From: Flavobacteriia bacterium
Lineage (GTDB): Bacteria; Bacteroidota; Bacteroidia; Flavobacteriales; Weeksellaceae
Assembly (NCBI GenBank): GCA_015999765.1
Contig: JAECQR010000001.1
Location: 62,001 to 126,000 of the forward strand
DNA length: 64,000 bases
Direction: 5' to 3'
The notes beneath the pieces are model-generated. The model saw only the letters and a program-made list of their open reading frames with translations. It was not told the DNA's origin and searched no databases. The position numbers and the translations under genes were made by a program. Positions 1 through 8,698 of this stretch are shown here, one piece after another; within the stretch, counting starts at the first letter, position 1, and every line of letters begins with the position of its first letter.

Positions 1-1
1 T

Positions 2-388
2 ACTTTGGAGAGCATCTACTGGATGGGAAATAAGATTGTTCAAAATCCTGAGATCAGCTACGAAGACCTCAAAATCACCCAATGGCTGCCCTACGAAACT
101 GAAGCAGTGGCAACAGTTGAAGAGGCAGTTAACGCATTGCTAAACTGGATAAAGAATACCAATCAGGATCATTTATCAATTGAAACAGAAATTATTATTG
201 CACCAGGCTATTCCTTCAAAATCGTAAAAGGGTTGATTACCAATTTTCATCAGCCACAATCTACTCTATTATTGTTGGTTTCAGCTTTAATTGGAAATGA
301 CTGGAAAGAGATTTACAAACACGCTTTAGAAAATGATTTCCGCTTTCTAAGCTACGGTGACGGAAGTTTACTTCTGCCGAATAAATAA
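2..388 (+). CDS. queA: QueA, tRNA preQ1(34) S-adenosylmethionine ribosyltransferase-isomerase (C-terminal part)
   Basis: Only the last ~128 codons are present; the gene enters from the left edge, so the apparent TTG start at position 5 is not a real start. The C-terminal signature is clear: a stretch reading [20 protein letters not shown] followed by [16 protein letters not shown], the conserved end of QueA. The family transfers the ribosyl part of SAM onto preQ1 in tRNA and forms epoxyqueuosine, in the cytoplasm. The reading frame is intact to the TAA at 386-388. Family assignment is firm; nothing can be said about its N-terminal half or promoter. Confidence 0.9.
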   Translation, partial: TLESIYWMGNKIVQNPEISYEDLKITQWLPYETEAVATVEEAVNALLNWIKNTNQDHLSIETEIIIAPGYSFKIVKGLITNFHQPQSTLLLLVSALIGNDWKEIYKHALENDFRFLSYGDGSLLLPNK

Positions 389-494
389 CATACATTCTTA
401 TCTATGCAGAGTACATTCTTGCTTACGAAAGTTCAATTCTTGTGTATGCAAACCACATTCTTGTCTTTGTAAGTTCAGTTCTTGAGTATGTAAA
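389..494. repeat. Degenerate short tandem repeat, five units alternating 22 and 20 bp
   Basis: Directly after the queA stop there are five imperfect copies of a unit of the form nn(a/t)ca(a/g)ttcttgnntatgnaaa: 389-410, 411-430, 431-452, 453-472 and 473-494. Unit lengths run 22, 20, 22, 20, 22, so the longer period is 42 bp. Each copy keeps the core 'ttctt' followed about 5 bases later by a T/A/G-rich end. No ORF is conserved across it. It may be a decayed minisatellite, a set of binding sites or an RNA element; function unknown. Confidence 0.6.
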
Positions 495-551
495 TAATAT
501 TCCCACTTTTGTAATGAACAATCTCAACCTTCAAACCACCTCAACTACACG

Positions 552-857
552 ATGAATGACTTATTCCAACATCAAGTCTGGGAAATCACCAAACTGATAC
601 CCAAAGGTCGGGTAACTTCGTATGGTTCTATTGCGTCGGCGGTTGGGTTTCCCAATCATTCACGACATGTCGGCAAAGCAATGGGTGGTTGTCCGGCAGA
701 TGTTCCTGCCCATCGCGTCTGCAATGCTTCCGGGCATATCACCGCGAGCTGCCTGGAGCTGTTTACCGAAAAATTATTGAAGGAAGGCGTTATGGTAGAA
801 GGAAATAGAATTAAAGATTTTAAAAAGGTATTCTGGAATCCTCTGGAGGAATTATAG
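552..857 (+). CDS. Alkyltransferase-like (ATL) DNA-binding protein, MGMT fold without the acceptor cysteine
   Basis: A 101-residue protein covering only the DNA-binding MGMT domain, the usual length of ATL proteins. The MGMT active-site motif PCHR is replaced by PAHR (residues 52-55, Ala53 in place of the alkyl-acceptor Cys). The wing helix and 'arginine finger' context SRHVGKAM (Arg38) and the VTSYGSIA helix (Tyr24) are kept. ATL family members bind O6-alkylguanine, flip it out and hand the lesion to nucleotide excision repair instead of removing the alkyl group. The characterised ATLs mostly carry Trp at the Cys position; Ala is a known but less common variant. The ATG at 552 gives the expected N-terminus. 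It is followed by a shared terminator facing htpG. Confidence 0.85.
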   Translation: MNDLFQHQVWEITKLIPKGRVTSYGSIASAVGFPNHSRHVGKAMGGCPADVPAHRVCNASGHITASCLELFTEKLLKEGVMVEGNRIKDFKKVFWNPLEEL

Positions 858-870
858 GTGTTAAAATAAA

Positions 871-904
871 AAAACCGGCAGAACAATGAGCTCCGCCGGT
901 TTTT
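871..904. terminator. Bidirectional intrinsic terminator between ATL gene and htpG
   Basis: Perfect 9-bp stem aaaaccggc (871-879) / gccggtttt (895-903) with a 15-nt loop, T-rich on the right side and A-rich on the left, so it can serve the ATL gene on + and htpG on -. Confidence 0.8.
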
Positions 905-924
905 GTAATGTTAAAAGCGAATAA

Positions 925-2820
925 CTACTTCGCCAGTTCCTGATAACTTCGCTGAATGAAATCCGTAAGTTCCTTTCCTTTCAAAAGATTCTGCGATAGT
1001 TTCGCAAGATCCAGTGCCTGTTTGATGTGCGATGTTTTTTCATCGGCACTTTCTGTGGAAAGAATTTTTCCGGCAAGGTCACTGTTTGTATTGACTACCA
1101 GATTATACATTTCCGGGAAATTACCCATGCCGAACATTCCGCCGCCACCTGTGGCCTGCATGTCTTTCATTCTTCTCATAAATTCCGGCTGCGTAATGAT
1201 AAAAGGTGCATCGCTGCTTTCCAAATCTTCCAGCTGAACGGTAAATTTAGAATCAGAGATTCCTTCTTCCACGCTTTTCTTCAGCGTTTCTTTATCCGTA
1301 TCATTTAATTTAGAAATTACAGGCTCATCTTTTTTAATAAGGTTATTAACGTGATCAGCATCTACCCTCGCAAACTGAATTTTTTCTTTCGAACTTTCCA
1401 ATTTTTGAATCAAATGCGGAACGATCGGTGAATCCAGCAATAAAACTTCGTAACCCTTATCCTGCGCTGCCTGAATATAGCTGTGCTGATCATGTTCGTT
1501 CGTCGCATAAAGAATCACCAGATTACCGTCTTTGTCGGTTTGGTTTGCCTTAATTTTTTCCTGCAGTTCATTCCAAAGGAAATATTTTCCTTCTACATTC
1601 GGATATAGGGCAAATTTGTCAGATTTTTCATAGAATTTATCTTCAGAGATCATTCCGTATTCAATGACAATTTTAATGTCATTCCATTTTTTCTCGTAAT
1701 CTTCCCGGTTTTCATTAATCAGTGAAGCCATCTTATCGCCCACCTTCTTGGTGATGTAAGACGAAATTTTCTTCACCGCACCATCAGCCTGAAGGTAAGA
1801 ACGTGATACATTCAGCGGAATATCGGGTGAATCAATGACACCGCGCAGAAGCATTAAAAAATCAGGAACAATTCCTTTCACCTCATCAGTTACATAAACC
1901 TGGTTCTGATAGAGTTGAATTTTATCTTTTTCGATATTCAGATTATTCGCAAGTTTCGGGAAAAACAAAACTCCGGTTAAGTTAAACGGATAATCTACAT
2001 TCAGGTGAATGTGGAACAAAGGATCTTCAAACTGCATCGGATACAGTTCTCTGTAGAAATTTTTGTAATCTTCATCATTTAATTCCGCAGGTGCTTTCGT
2101 CCAGGCCGGAGTTGGATTATTAATGATGTTATCAACTTCTTTCGTTTCCGGTTTTGCATCTTCTGCTGCGTCTTCAGGTAACGGTAAAGTTTCTGTTCTG
2201 GTTCCGAATTTAATCGGCACCGGCATAAATTTATTGTACTTCAAAAGCAGTTCGCGGATTCTAGATTCTTCAAGAAATTCTGTAGAATCCTCGGCGATGT
2301 GTAGGATGATTTCCGTTCCTCTGTCAGTTTTATCAGTGGTTTCTTCGAGCGTGAATTCCGGGCTGCCATCGCAAATCCATCGTACTGCAGTTGTATCTTC
2401 TTTGTAGGATTTTGTTAAAATTTCAACCTTCTCGGCCACCATAAAAGCGGAATAAAATCCAAGACCGAAATGACCGATAATGCCGGCATCTTTTGCGCTG
2501 TCTTTATACTTTTCCAGAAACTCTTCTGCGCCCGAAAATGCGACCTGATTGATGTATTTTTCAACTTCTTCGCCGGTCATACCAAGTCCCTGATCGATTA
2601 TGTGAAGCTTTTTGTTTTCTTTATCGACTTTAACTTCAATCTGTGGATTTCCGTACACCACGTTTGCTTCGCCCACGTTGGTAAGATGCTTTAATTTCAA
2701 AGTGGCATCAGTTGCATTAGAAATCAGTTCCCGCAGGAAGATTTCATGATCGCTGTAGAGAAATTTTTTAATCAGCGGGAAGATATTCTCCACTGAAACA
2801 TTGATGTTTCCTTTAGTCAT
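925..2820 (-). CDS. htpG: HtpG, bacterial Hsp90 molecular chaperone
   Basis: 631 residues, the normal length for HtpG. The N-terminal GHKL ATPase domain shows ELISNATDAT (Asn35, Asp38), DQGLGM (76-81) and GHFGLGF (116-122), the nucleotide-binding motifs of the family. The middle domain carries the NVSRSYLQ segment around residue 340, and the dimerisation domain completes the chain; there is no eukaryotic MEEVD tail. It folds client proteins in an ATP-dependent cycle in the cytoplasm. The gene is monocistronic: the recA terminator lies upstream and a bidirectional terminator downstream. I could not find a clean TAnnTTTG promoter, but the upstream 90 bp holds a repeated gtaccatg motif. Confidence 0.97.
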   Translation of the reverse strand: MTKGNINVSVENIFPLIKKFLYSDHEIFLRELISNATDATLKLKHLTNVGEANVVYGNPQIEVKVDKENKKLHIIDQGLGMTGEEVEKYINQVAFSGAEEFLEKYKDSAKDAGIIGHFGLGFYSAFMVAEKVEILTKSYKEDTTAVRWICDGSPEFTLEETTDKTDRGTEIILHIAEDSTEFLEESRIRELLLKYNKFMPVPIKFGTRTETLPLPEDAAEDAKPETKEVDNIINNPTPAWTKAPAELNDEDYKNFYRELYPMQFEDPLFHIHLNVDYPFNLTGVLFFPKLANNLNIEKDKIQLYQNQVYVTDEVKGIVPDFLMLLRGVIDSPDIPLNVSRSYLQADGAVKKISSYITKKVGDKMASLINENREDYEKKWNDIKIVIEYGMISEDKFYEKSDKFALYPNVEGKYFLWNELQEKIKANQTDKDGNLVILYATNEHDQHSYIQAAQDKGYEVLLLDSPIVPHLIQKLESSKEKIQFARVDADHVNNLIKKDEPVISKLNDTDKETLKKSVEEGISDSKFTVQLEDLESSDAPFIITQPEFMRRMKDMQATGGGGMFGMGNFPEMYNLVVNTNSDLAGKILSTESADEKTSHIKQALDLAKLSQNLLKGKELTDFIQRSYQELAK

Positions 2821-2859
2821 AATTTGTAGATTTAAATTGGTGTGAATTTTTCAAAAAAA

Positions 2860-2907
2860 GTACCATGCTCAATTAAATGCCAAAATGTCATTTTCTCAGG
2901 TACCATG
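2860..2907 (-). promoter_or_regulatory. Possible operator region upstream of htpG: repeated gtaccatg flanking a palindrome
   Basis: Two exact copies of gtaccatg (2860-2867 and 2900-2907, 40 bp apart) enclose the odd palindrome aaaatgtcatttt (2882-2894), 40-87 bp upstream of the htpG start codon. The position would suit heat-shock or other regulation of htpG. No known consensus is matched; this is a pattern only. Confidence 0.25.
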
Positions 2908-2910
2908 ATA

Positions 2911-2937
2911 AAAAAAGACAGCTCATTCGCTGTCTTT
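2911..2937 (-). terminator. Intrinsic terminator of recA
   Basis: Perfect 9-bp stem aaagacagc (2914-2922) / gctgtcttt (2929-2937) with a 6-nt loop, followed on the minus strand by a run of seven or more U. It lies 21 bp beyond the recA stop. Confidence 0.85.
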
Positions 2938-2957
2938 AGAATATTGATGGGTCTGTC

Positions 2958-3962
2958 TTACTTTTTTTCAAGCAAATTTGCCTTAATTTTTGCCTCCAGC
3001 TCTTCGGCAAGTTCAGGATTGTCTTTCAACATGTCCCGCACCGCGTCGCGGCCTTGTCCGAGTTTAGTTTCTTCATAACTGAACCATGAACCACTCTTCT
3101 TCACCACTCCGGTTTCAACCGCCATATCCAGGATCTCTCCTACTTTAGATACGCCTTCACCGTACATAATATCGAATTCCGCCATTTTGAACGGTGGAGC
3201 GACTTTATTCTTAACGATTTTCACCTTCACACGGCTTCCTACAGCTTCGTCACCGGTTTTAATCGGTGCGCTGGCTTTTCTGATATCAATTCTCACAGAT
3301 GCGTAAAACTTCAATGCATTTCCTCCGGTTGTTGTTTCAGGATTTCCGAACATCACCCCGATTTTCTCTCTCAACTGGTTGATGAAAATTACGGTACATT
3401 TTGTTTTTGAAATTGTTGCGGTGAGTTTTCTTAAAGCCTGCGACATCAGTCTTGCGTGAAGTCCCATTTTGGAATCTCCCATTTCTCCTTCAATCTCTGC
3501 TTTTGGAGTCAGCGCTGCAACAGAGTCAATAACCACGATATCAATCGCGCCTGAACGGATCAGGTTATCGGCAATTTCCAATGCCTGCTCCCCATTGTCG
3601 GGTTGTGAGATAATCAAATCATCAAGGTTAATTCCTAATTTGGAAGCATAATGCCTGTCGAATGCGTGCTCAGCATCAATAAATGCCGCGATTCCGCCAG
3701 CTTTCTGCGCTTCTGCAATAGCATGCAGGGTTAAGGTTGTTTTTCCTGAAGATTCCGGTCCATAAATTTCAATGACTCTGCCGCGCGGATATCCGCCTAC
3801 ACCTAAAGCCAAATCCAGACCTAGCGAACCTGAGGGAATCACTTCGATTGAATCGTCAACTGATGCATCTCCCAAAGTCATTACGGTTCCTTTTCCGTAG
3901 GTTTTATCCAGTTTGTCAAGCACCAACGAAAGTGCTTTCTTTTTATCTTCAATACTGCTCAT
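2958..3962 (-). CDS. recA: RecA recombinase
   Basis: 334 residues, typical for Bacteroidota RecA. The Walker A motif GPESSGKT is at residues 68-75, the Walker B region reads [12 protein letters not shown], and the L1/L2 loop regions with [12 protein letters not shown] are present. RecA forms ATP-dependent filaments on single-stranded DNA, catalyses strand exchange and triggers the SOS response. The C-terminal acidic stretch ends [17 protein letters not shown], shorter than the E. coli tail. The gene stands alone: its own terminator is downstream and a possible -7 box is 18 bp upstream. I see no LexA box that I can recognise. Confidence 0.98.
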   Translation of the reverse strand: MSSIEDKKKALSLVLDKLDKTYGKGTVMTLGDASVDDSIEVIPSGSLGLDLALGVGGYPRGRVIEIYGPESSGKTTLTLHAIAEAQKAGGIAAFIDAEHAFDRHYASKLGINLDDLIISQPDNGEQALEIADNLIRSGAIDIVVIDSVAALTPKAEIEGEMGDSKMGLHARLMSQALRKLTATISKTKCTVIFINQLREKIGVMFGNPETTTGGNALKFYASVRIDIRKASAPIKTGDEAVGSRVKVKIVKNKVAPPFKMAEFDIMYGEGVSKVGEILDMAVETGVVKKSGSWFSYEETKLGQGRDAVRDMLKDNPELAEELEAKIKANLLEKK

Positions 3963-3979
3963 CTGTAAAATTATTTGCT

Positions 3980-3987
3980 CAAAAATA
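3980..3987 (-). promoter_or_regulatory. Possible recA promoter -7 box (TATTTTTG)
   Basis: Matches the Bacteroidota -7 consensus TAnnTTTG on the minus strand 18-25 bp upstream of the recA ATG. No TTG was found at the right -33 distance, so support is partial. Confidence 0.4.
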
Positions 3988-4051
3988 CGGAATAAAAATC
4001 TTATAGAAAGAGATTGAAATTTTAATTTTGAAATTTATTTTTGAAAAAGTC

Positions 4052-4082
4052 TTGCGCCGTAATAAAATATTTTCTAGATTTG
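4052..4082 (+). promoter_or_regulatory. Promoter of tRNA-Gln
   Basis: TTG at 4052-4054, 20 nt spacer, then TAGATTTG at 4075-4082: a full match to the Bacteroidota sigma consensus. The first base of the tRNA is 19 nt further on. Confidence 0.75.
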
Positions 4083-4100
4083 CACCACCAAAATAAAGAC

Positions 4101-4171
4101 AGACCCATGGTGTAACGGTAGCACTTCGGTTTTTGGTACCGCCAGTTGGGGTTCGAATCCCTGTGGGTCTA
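4101..4171 (+). tRNA. tRNA-Gln (anticodon TTG)
   Basis: The acceptor strands agaccca (4101-4107) and tgggtct (4164-4170) pair perfectly. The anticodon arm cggt/accg closes a 7-nt loop with TTG at 4133-4135, which reads CAA. The T-loop GTTCGAATCC is standard and the D-arm ends TAACGGTAGCA. CCA is not encoded. The gene has its own promoter and terminator. Confidence 0.95.
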
Positions 4172-4186
4172 CAAATTTAGGTATAA

Positions 4187-4213
4187 CGCTCTGATTTTCA
4201 GGGCGTTTTTTTA
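4187..4213 (+). terminator. Intrinsic terminator of tRNA-Gln
   Basis: 8-bp stem cgctctga (4187-4194) / tcagggcg (4198-4205) with one G-U pair, 3-nt loop, then eight T. Confidence 0.8.
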
Positions 4214-4228
4214 TTATGTATGTAATAA

Positions 4229-4256
4229 AAAACTCAGAACCGGAATTCTGAGTTTT
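4229..4256 (-). terminator. Intrinsic terminator of the dienoyl-CoA reductase-like gene
   Basis: Perfect 11-bp stem aaaactcagaa (4229-4239) / ttctgagtttt (4246-4256), 6-nt loop, 11 bp beyond the stop codon on the minus strand, with U residues following. Confidence 0.75.
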
Positions 4257-4266
4257 CATTAAATTT

Positions 4267-5148
4267 TTAGTTAGATTTCTTTGCCTTAATCATCGCTTCA
4301 AGCATATCCCACATTTCCTGCGGAATATCCTCCAGCATATTGAACTCTCCGGCTCCCTGAAGCCATTCTCCGCCATCGATCGTTACTACTTCCCCATTCA
4401 TATAAGCAGAATAATCAGAAACAAGATACGCCGCAAGGTTAGCCAGTTCCTGATGTTCCCCCACTCTTCTTAAAGGAACTTTTTTACGCATATCGAATTT
4501 TTCCTGCAAGTTTCCTGGCAATAATCTGTCCCAAGCACCTTTTGTAGGGAAAGGTCCCGGTGCAATGGCATTGAACCTGATACCATATTTTGCCCATTCT
4601 ACAGCCAAACTTCTGGTCATCGCCAAGACTCCGGCTTTGGCACAGGCGGACGGAACAACATACGCTGAACCGGTCCACGCATACGTGGTGACGATATTAA
4701 GTACTGTTCCGGGAATTTTATTTTCAATCCAGTATTTCCCAATGGAAAGCGTGCAGTTTTTGGTTCCTTTCAAAACAATATCCAAAATGGAGTCGAATGC
4801 CGAATGGGTAAGCCTCTCGGTTGGTGAAATAAAGTTTCCGGCTGCGTTGTTGAGTAAAATATCAATTCTACCGAATTCTTTCACAGCGGCTTCCTTCATC
4901 GCCTCAACTTCGTCCCAATTTCTTACATCGCAGGCTACACAAAGCACCTTTCCGCCGGTTTCGTCTTCAAGTTCTTTGGCGGTAGTCTGAAGTTTTTCCA
5001 GGTTCCGGGAAGTAATTACGACTTTTGCGCCGAGTTCGAGGAAATATTTAGTCATTGCTTTTCCCAAACCACTGCCGCCACCCGTAACAATGGCTACTTT
5101 ATCTTTTAATGCTCCTTCTTTGAGCATTGGTTGTGTATACAGATTCAT
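4267..5148 (-). CDS. 2,4-dienoyl-CoA reductase-type SDR oxidoreductase
   Basis: 293 residues. The Rossmann motif TGGGSGLG (22-29) and NNAAGN (100-105) mark a short-chain dehydrogenase. The classical YxxxK is absent: position 167 is Ser before Lys171. Instead Tyr156, Ser167 and Lys171 have exactly the spacing of Tyr199/Ser210/Lys214 in mitochondrial 2,4-dienoyl-CoA reductase (DECR1), and the context VVPSACAKAGV is near-identical to it. The family reduces 2,4-dienoyl-CoA to 3-enoyl-CoA with NADPH so that polyunsaturated fatty acids can be beta-oxidised. The C-terminus GEFNMLEDIPQEMWDMLE also resembles DECR1. No fatty acid oxidation gene is adjacent. The exact substrate is inferred. Confidence 0.85.
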   Translation of the reverse strand: MNLYTQPMLKEGALKDKVAIVTGGGSGLGKAMTKYFLELGAKVVITSRNLEKLQTTAKELEDETGGKVLCVACDVRNWDEVEAMKEAAVKEFGRIDILLNNAAGNFISPTERLTHSAFDSILDIVLKGTKNCTLSIGKYWIENKIPGTVLNIVTTYAWTGSAYVVPSACAKAGVLAMTRSLAVEWAKYGIRFNAIAPGPFPTKGAWDRLLPGNLQEKFDMRKKVPLRRVGEHQELANLAAYLVSDYSAYMNGEVVTIDGGEWLQGAGEFNMLEDIPQEMWDMLEAMIKAKKSN

Positions 5149-5235
5149 ATTCTTTGTTTTTGTAAATTTAAGGAAAATTATCAGCGGAATAAATGAATTG
5201 CTATGCTGGAAATATGAGATGAAATGGCTAAAAAA

Positions 5236-6576
5236 TTAACAGTCTCTCTCGAAAAGCAATCTTTCCCCGAATTTTTCCTCCGAAATCCTTCCGTTTTCGA
5301 AAACAAGATGTCCGTTTAAAAAAGTATGAGTGACTTTGGAATGAAAAACGCTTCCTTCCAACGGGCTCCAGCCACATTTGTACAGAATATTCTCTTTAGA
5401 AACGGTGGTACTACCATTTAGATCAACCAAAACTAAATCCGCTTTATAACCTTCGCGGATAAATCCACGCTTTTCAATCTGAAAAAGGATCGCGGGATTG
5501 TGGCACATTTTCTCTATTATTTTCTCCAGAGAAATTTTTCCGTTCTTAAAATTTTCAATCATCAAAACCAAAGAATGCTGCACCAATGGACCTCCCGAAG
5601 GTGATTTGGTATAAACATTCTGTTTTTCTTCCCAAGTGTGCGGCGCGTGGTCGGTGGCAATGACATCAATTCTGTCATCCAAAAGTGCTTTCCACAGACC
5701 ATCTTTATCTTCTTGAGTTTTCACCGCCGGATTCCATTTGATTAAAGTTCCTTTGGTTTCATAATCCGCATCGGTGAAAGTGAGATGATGAACACATACT
5801 TCGGCGGTTATTTTTTTATCTTTTAAAGAGATATCATTTCTGAAAAGTGCTGTTTCTTTTGCTGTAGACACATGGAAAACATGAAGTCTAGCTCCGGTTT
5901 TCTCTGCCAGTTCAACGGCTTTTGAAGAGGAAATATAACAGGCTTCTTCACTTCGAATCAGGTGATGAAATTTCATCGGAATATCATCGCCAAATTCCTT
6001 CATAAATTTTTCGGTATTGGCTCTGATTGTCGCCTCATCTTCGCAGTGAACCGCAATAAGCATTTTGGTCTTGCTGAAAATATTTTCTAAAGTTTCCGGA
6101 TTATCAACCAGCATATTTCCGGTAGAGGAGCCTAGAAAGAGTTTTATTCCGGCCACATTTCTTGGATTTGTGTTCAGAATTTCTTCCAGATTATCATTGG
6201 TTCCGCCCATCATAAACGAATAATTGGCAAATGACTTCTCAGCTGCAATTTTGTATTTATCTTCCAGAAGTTCCTGTGTAACTGCATTCGGAACCGTGTT
6301 CGGCTGCTCTATGAAACTGGTAACTCCGCCTGCGACCGCAGCTCTAGATTCACTTTCTATATCACCTTTATGCGTCAATCCGGGTTCCCGAAAATGTACC
6401 TGATCATCAATTATTCCTGGCAAAAGATATTTACCGGAAGCATCAATCACACGATCAGCACTTTCGGGAGAAATATTTTTTTCAATCATTACAATAAGGT
6501 CGTTTTCAATAAGCAAATCGCTTTCAAAAATTTTATTTTCGTTGACGATCTGCGCGCTTTTAATAAGTGTTTTCAT
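5236..6576 (-). CDS. pyrC: Dihydroorotase (amidohydrolase superfamily)
   Basis: 446 residues, class I dihydroorotase length. It cyclises carbamoyl-aspartate to dihydroorotate in pyrimidine synthesis. Metal-site candidates are His61 (in DDQVHFREPG), carboxylated Lys145 (GIKLFLGSSTGN), His177 (AVHCEDE), His235 (HVFHVSTAKE) and Asp309 (IATDHAPH). The usual HxH of the first strand reads Gln59-Val-His61, so one metal ligand is replaced; I recall this DDQVHFR form from other Bacteroidota, so it is probably clade-specific rather than a defect. The product could also be an allantoinase-like amidohydrolase, but REPG and the NP motif favour dihydroorotase. It is transcribed alone. Confidence 0.88.
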   Translation of the reverse strand: MKTLIKSAQIVNENKIFESDLLIENDLIVMIEKNISPESADRVIDASGKYLLPGIIDDQVHFREPGLTHKGDIESESRAAVAGGVTSFIEQPNTVPNAVTQELLEDKYKIAAEKSFANYSFMMGGTNDNLEEILNTNPRNVAGIKLFLGSSTGNMLVDNPETLENIFSKTKMLIAVHCEDEATIRANTEKFMKEFGDDIPMKFHHLIRSEEACYISSSKAVELAEKTGARLHVFHVSTAKETALFRNDISLKDKKITAEVCVHHLTFTDADYETKGTLIKWNPAVKTQEDKDGLWKALLDDRIDVIATDHAPHTWEEKQNVYTKSPSGGPLVQHSLVLMIENFKNGKISLEKIIEKMCHNPAILFQIEKRGFIREGYKADLVLVDLNGSTTVSKENILYKCGWSPLEGSVFHSKVTHTFLNGHLVFENGRISEEKFGERLLFERDC

Positions 6577-6676
6577 GATTGATTCTTCAGATTTATTTCA
6601 GTGTAAATTTAAGAATTTCATTCTGAAACATCTCTCCCTGTCCGGAAAAGAGATTAAGTTTTCTAAGCGAATTTTT

Positions 6677-6703
6677 TTGATTTTAATTAAAACGATACAT
6701 TTG
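6677..6703 (+). promoter_or_regulatory. Promoter of the Wzx-like gene
   Basis: TTG at 6677-6679 and TACATTTG at 6696-6703, spacer 16 nt (slightly short). The TTG start codon is 17 nt downstream of the -7 box, giving a very short leader. Confidence 0.55.
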
Positions 6704-6719
6704 CAGAAATATCTGAATC

Positions 6720-8177
6720 TTGTACAAGAAACTGCTGGGACAAACTGCACTTTACGGACTTACCACGGTAATTATCCGTTTGTTCCCTTTTATTATTAAT
6801 CCTTATATCACCAATGCCTTCGGACCTACAGCCTATGCTCCGTTTGCGGATTTTTATTCGGTAGCCGGAGTTATTGCTGTATTGCTGACGCACGGTATGG
6901 AGACAACATTTTTCCGTTTTGCACTGGATGAAAAGAACGATAAAAGATTAATTTCTACCGCATTTTTCAGTGTAGCTGCGGCCACAATCCTTTTTCTTAC
7001 GTTCTCTCTTACCTTCAGCAATGAACTTGCAGTCGCCTTCAAAACACCAACGCAGGTCGATTTGCTGACGATTTTAGTGATCATCCTGTCACTGGATGCA
7101 TTTTGCGCGATGCCTTTCGTAATGTTGAGAAAAAATGAAAGACCGGTAAAGTATGCCTCAGTGAAAATTACCAACGGCGTTATCAACTTTCTGCTTGTTA
7201 TATTGTTTCTTCAGGTTCTTCCCCGTATGCCGGATGGATTTTTAGGTTTAAAGTATAATCCTCAGTTTGGGATCGGTTATGTTTTCGTCGCCAATCTTGT
7301 GGCAAGTGGGATTACATTTTTGCTTTTATTTAATGAGATTTTTGTCGCCAAACTGAAACATTTCTCATGGCAACTTTGGCAGAAAATGATCAAATATTCG
7401 TGGCCAATTATGATTGCAGGTTTGGCCGGAATCATTAACGAAACCATGGACAGGCAGTTTCTTAAATTTCTTCTGCCCGAAGAAATCGGAAGACACGAAT
7501 TGGGCGTTTATGGTGCAGTGGCAAAGATTGTAACGTTTGTGGTTCTATTCAGGCAGGCGTATGTATTGGGAATTGAACCTTTCTTTTTCAGTCATTCAAA
7601 AAACGAAAATGCAGGAAAAACCTATGCAAAACTCATGGATGTTTTTATTGCGGTAAACTGCATGATCATTGTTTTTCTCTGTGTAAATCTGGAGTGGATC
7701 TCGAGATTTTATCTTAGAAATCCGGAATATTACGAGGGAATCCCAATCCTTCCGATCCTATTTTTTGCCAGCCTTTTTTTAGGGATTTACCTGAATCTTT
7801 CCGTTTGGTACAAACTGTCGGATAAAACCATCGTGGGCGGTTATATTTCCTTTCTGGGCGCCGCGGTTACCATCGCCATTAATTTCTATTTCATACCGAG
7901 ATTCGGCTACTGGGCTTCTGCATGGGCTACTATCGCTTCATATTTTGTAATGATGGTAGTTTCTTATATTTGGGGACAAATAAAACACCCGATTCCTTAT
8001 AATCTTTATGGGAATGTCATCATTATTTGTGTAACGATTATTGTTTCGCTGGTATATTACCAAAACTTCAAAGACAATTTCTGGCTGGGTAACCTTATTT
8101 TTGTAGTATTAGCAGTGATTTTAGTTAAAACCCAAAAGCTGATTCCCCAAAGCCTGCTTAATAAATTTAAGAGATAA
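6720..8177 (+). CDS. Wzx/MATE-like polysaccharide flippase (oligosaccharide transporter)
   Basis: 485 residues with about 12-14 hydrophobic segments, beginning with [20 protein letters not shown] and [20 protein letters not shown], the N-terminal pattern of polysaccharide biosynthesis flippases. Such proteins flip undecaprenyl-linked or other lipid-linked sugars across the inner membrane. The start is a TTG at 6720: it sits just after a -7 box, and the next ATG would remove the first membrane helix. The dut gene follows after 8 bp, so they are cotranscribed. It lies far from the capsule cluster at 37-46 kb; the substrate is unknown. Confidence 0.8.
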   Translation: MYKKLLGQTALYGLTTVIIRLFPFIINPYITNAFGPTAYAPFADFYSVAGVIAVLLTHGMETTFFRFALDEKNDKRLISTAFFSVAAATILFLTFSLTFSNELAVAFKTPTQVDLLTILVIILSLDAFCAMPFVMLRKNERPVKYASVKITNGVINFLLVILFLQVLPRMPDGFLGLKYNPQFGIGYVFVANLVASGITFLLLFNEIFVAKLKHFSWQLWQKMIKYSWPIMIAGLAGIINETMDRQFLKFLLPEEIGRHELGVYGAVAKIVTFVVLFRQAYVLGIEPFFFSHSKNENAGKTYAKLMDVFIAVNCMIIVFLCVNLEWISRFYLRNPEYYEGIPILPILFFASLFLGIYLNLSVWYKLSDKTIVGGYISFLGAAVTIAINFYFIPRFGYWASAWATIASYFVMMVVSYIWGQIKHPIPYNLYGNVIIICVTIIVSLVYYQNFKDNFWLGNLIFVVLAVILVKTQKLIPQSLLNKFKR

Positions 8178-8185
8178 AAATTCAA

Positions 8186-8617
8186 ATGAAAATAAAAATC
8201 ATCAACAAATCCAAACACGCTTTACCAAAATATCAAACGGCACTATCTGCCGGAATGGATCTCTACGCAAACATTGAGGAATCTGTAACATTAAAACCTT
8301 TAGAAAGAAAACTGATTTCCACAGGGCTACTCATTGAATTACCACAGGGTTTTGAAGCGCAGATCCGCCCCCGCAGTGGTCTTGCAATAAAAAACGGAAT
8401 CACTGTATTGAATACGCCAGGCACCATCGATGCAGATTACAGGGGAGAAATAGGCGTAATTTTAGTAAATTTATCCGCGGAACCTTTCATTATAAATGAT
8501 GGTGACCGGATTGCTCAAATGATAATCGCTAAACATGAAACCGCAGTTTGGGAAGAAGTAACAGAACTTGATAAAACAGACCGCGGCACTGGCGGATTCG
8601 GAAGTACCTCTACGTAA
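8186..8617 (+). CDS. dut: dUTPase (deoxyuridine 5'-triphosphate nucleotidohydrolase)
   Basis: 143 residues, trimeric dUTPase length. The motifs appear in order: AGMDLYA (motif 1), RPRSGLA (motif 2), [14 protein letters not shown] (motif 3 with catalytic Asp), GDRIAQMI (motif 4) and the C-terminal RGTGGFGST (motif 5). It hydrolyses dUTP to dUMP and PPi, keeping uracil out of DNA and supplying dTMP synthesis. It is 8 bp downstream of the flippase gene and 81 bp upstream of the nucleotidyltransferase. Confidence 0.97.
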   Translation: MKIKIINKSKHALPKYQTALSAGMDLYANIEESVTLKPLERKLISTGLLIELPQGFEAQIRPRSGLAIKNGITVLNTPGTIDADYRGEIGVILVNLSAEPFIINDGDRIAQMIIAKHETAVWEEVTELDKTDRGTGGFGSTST

Positions 8618-8625
8618 TTTCCCTA

Positions 8626-8657
8626 TTGGAAATAAATTAAAAACATCAATAATATTG
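8626..8657 (+). promoter_or_regulatory. Possible promoter of the nucleotidyltransferase gene
   Basis: TTG at 8626-8628, spacer 21 nt, TAATATTG at 8650-8657 (one mismatch to TAnnTTTG). Confidence 0.35.
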
Positions 8658-8698
8658 CTGCTGAAATGTAATTCACAGCCGAAAAAAATAAACAAATT

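Noticed and set aside
389-494. CRISPR array
   Set aside because: Five imperfect 20-22 bp units with no spacers and no cas genes; a degenerate tandem repeat only.
4074-4259. 61-residue minus-strand frame across tRNA-Gln
   Set aside because: Covers a tRNA gene and two terminators; not coding.
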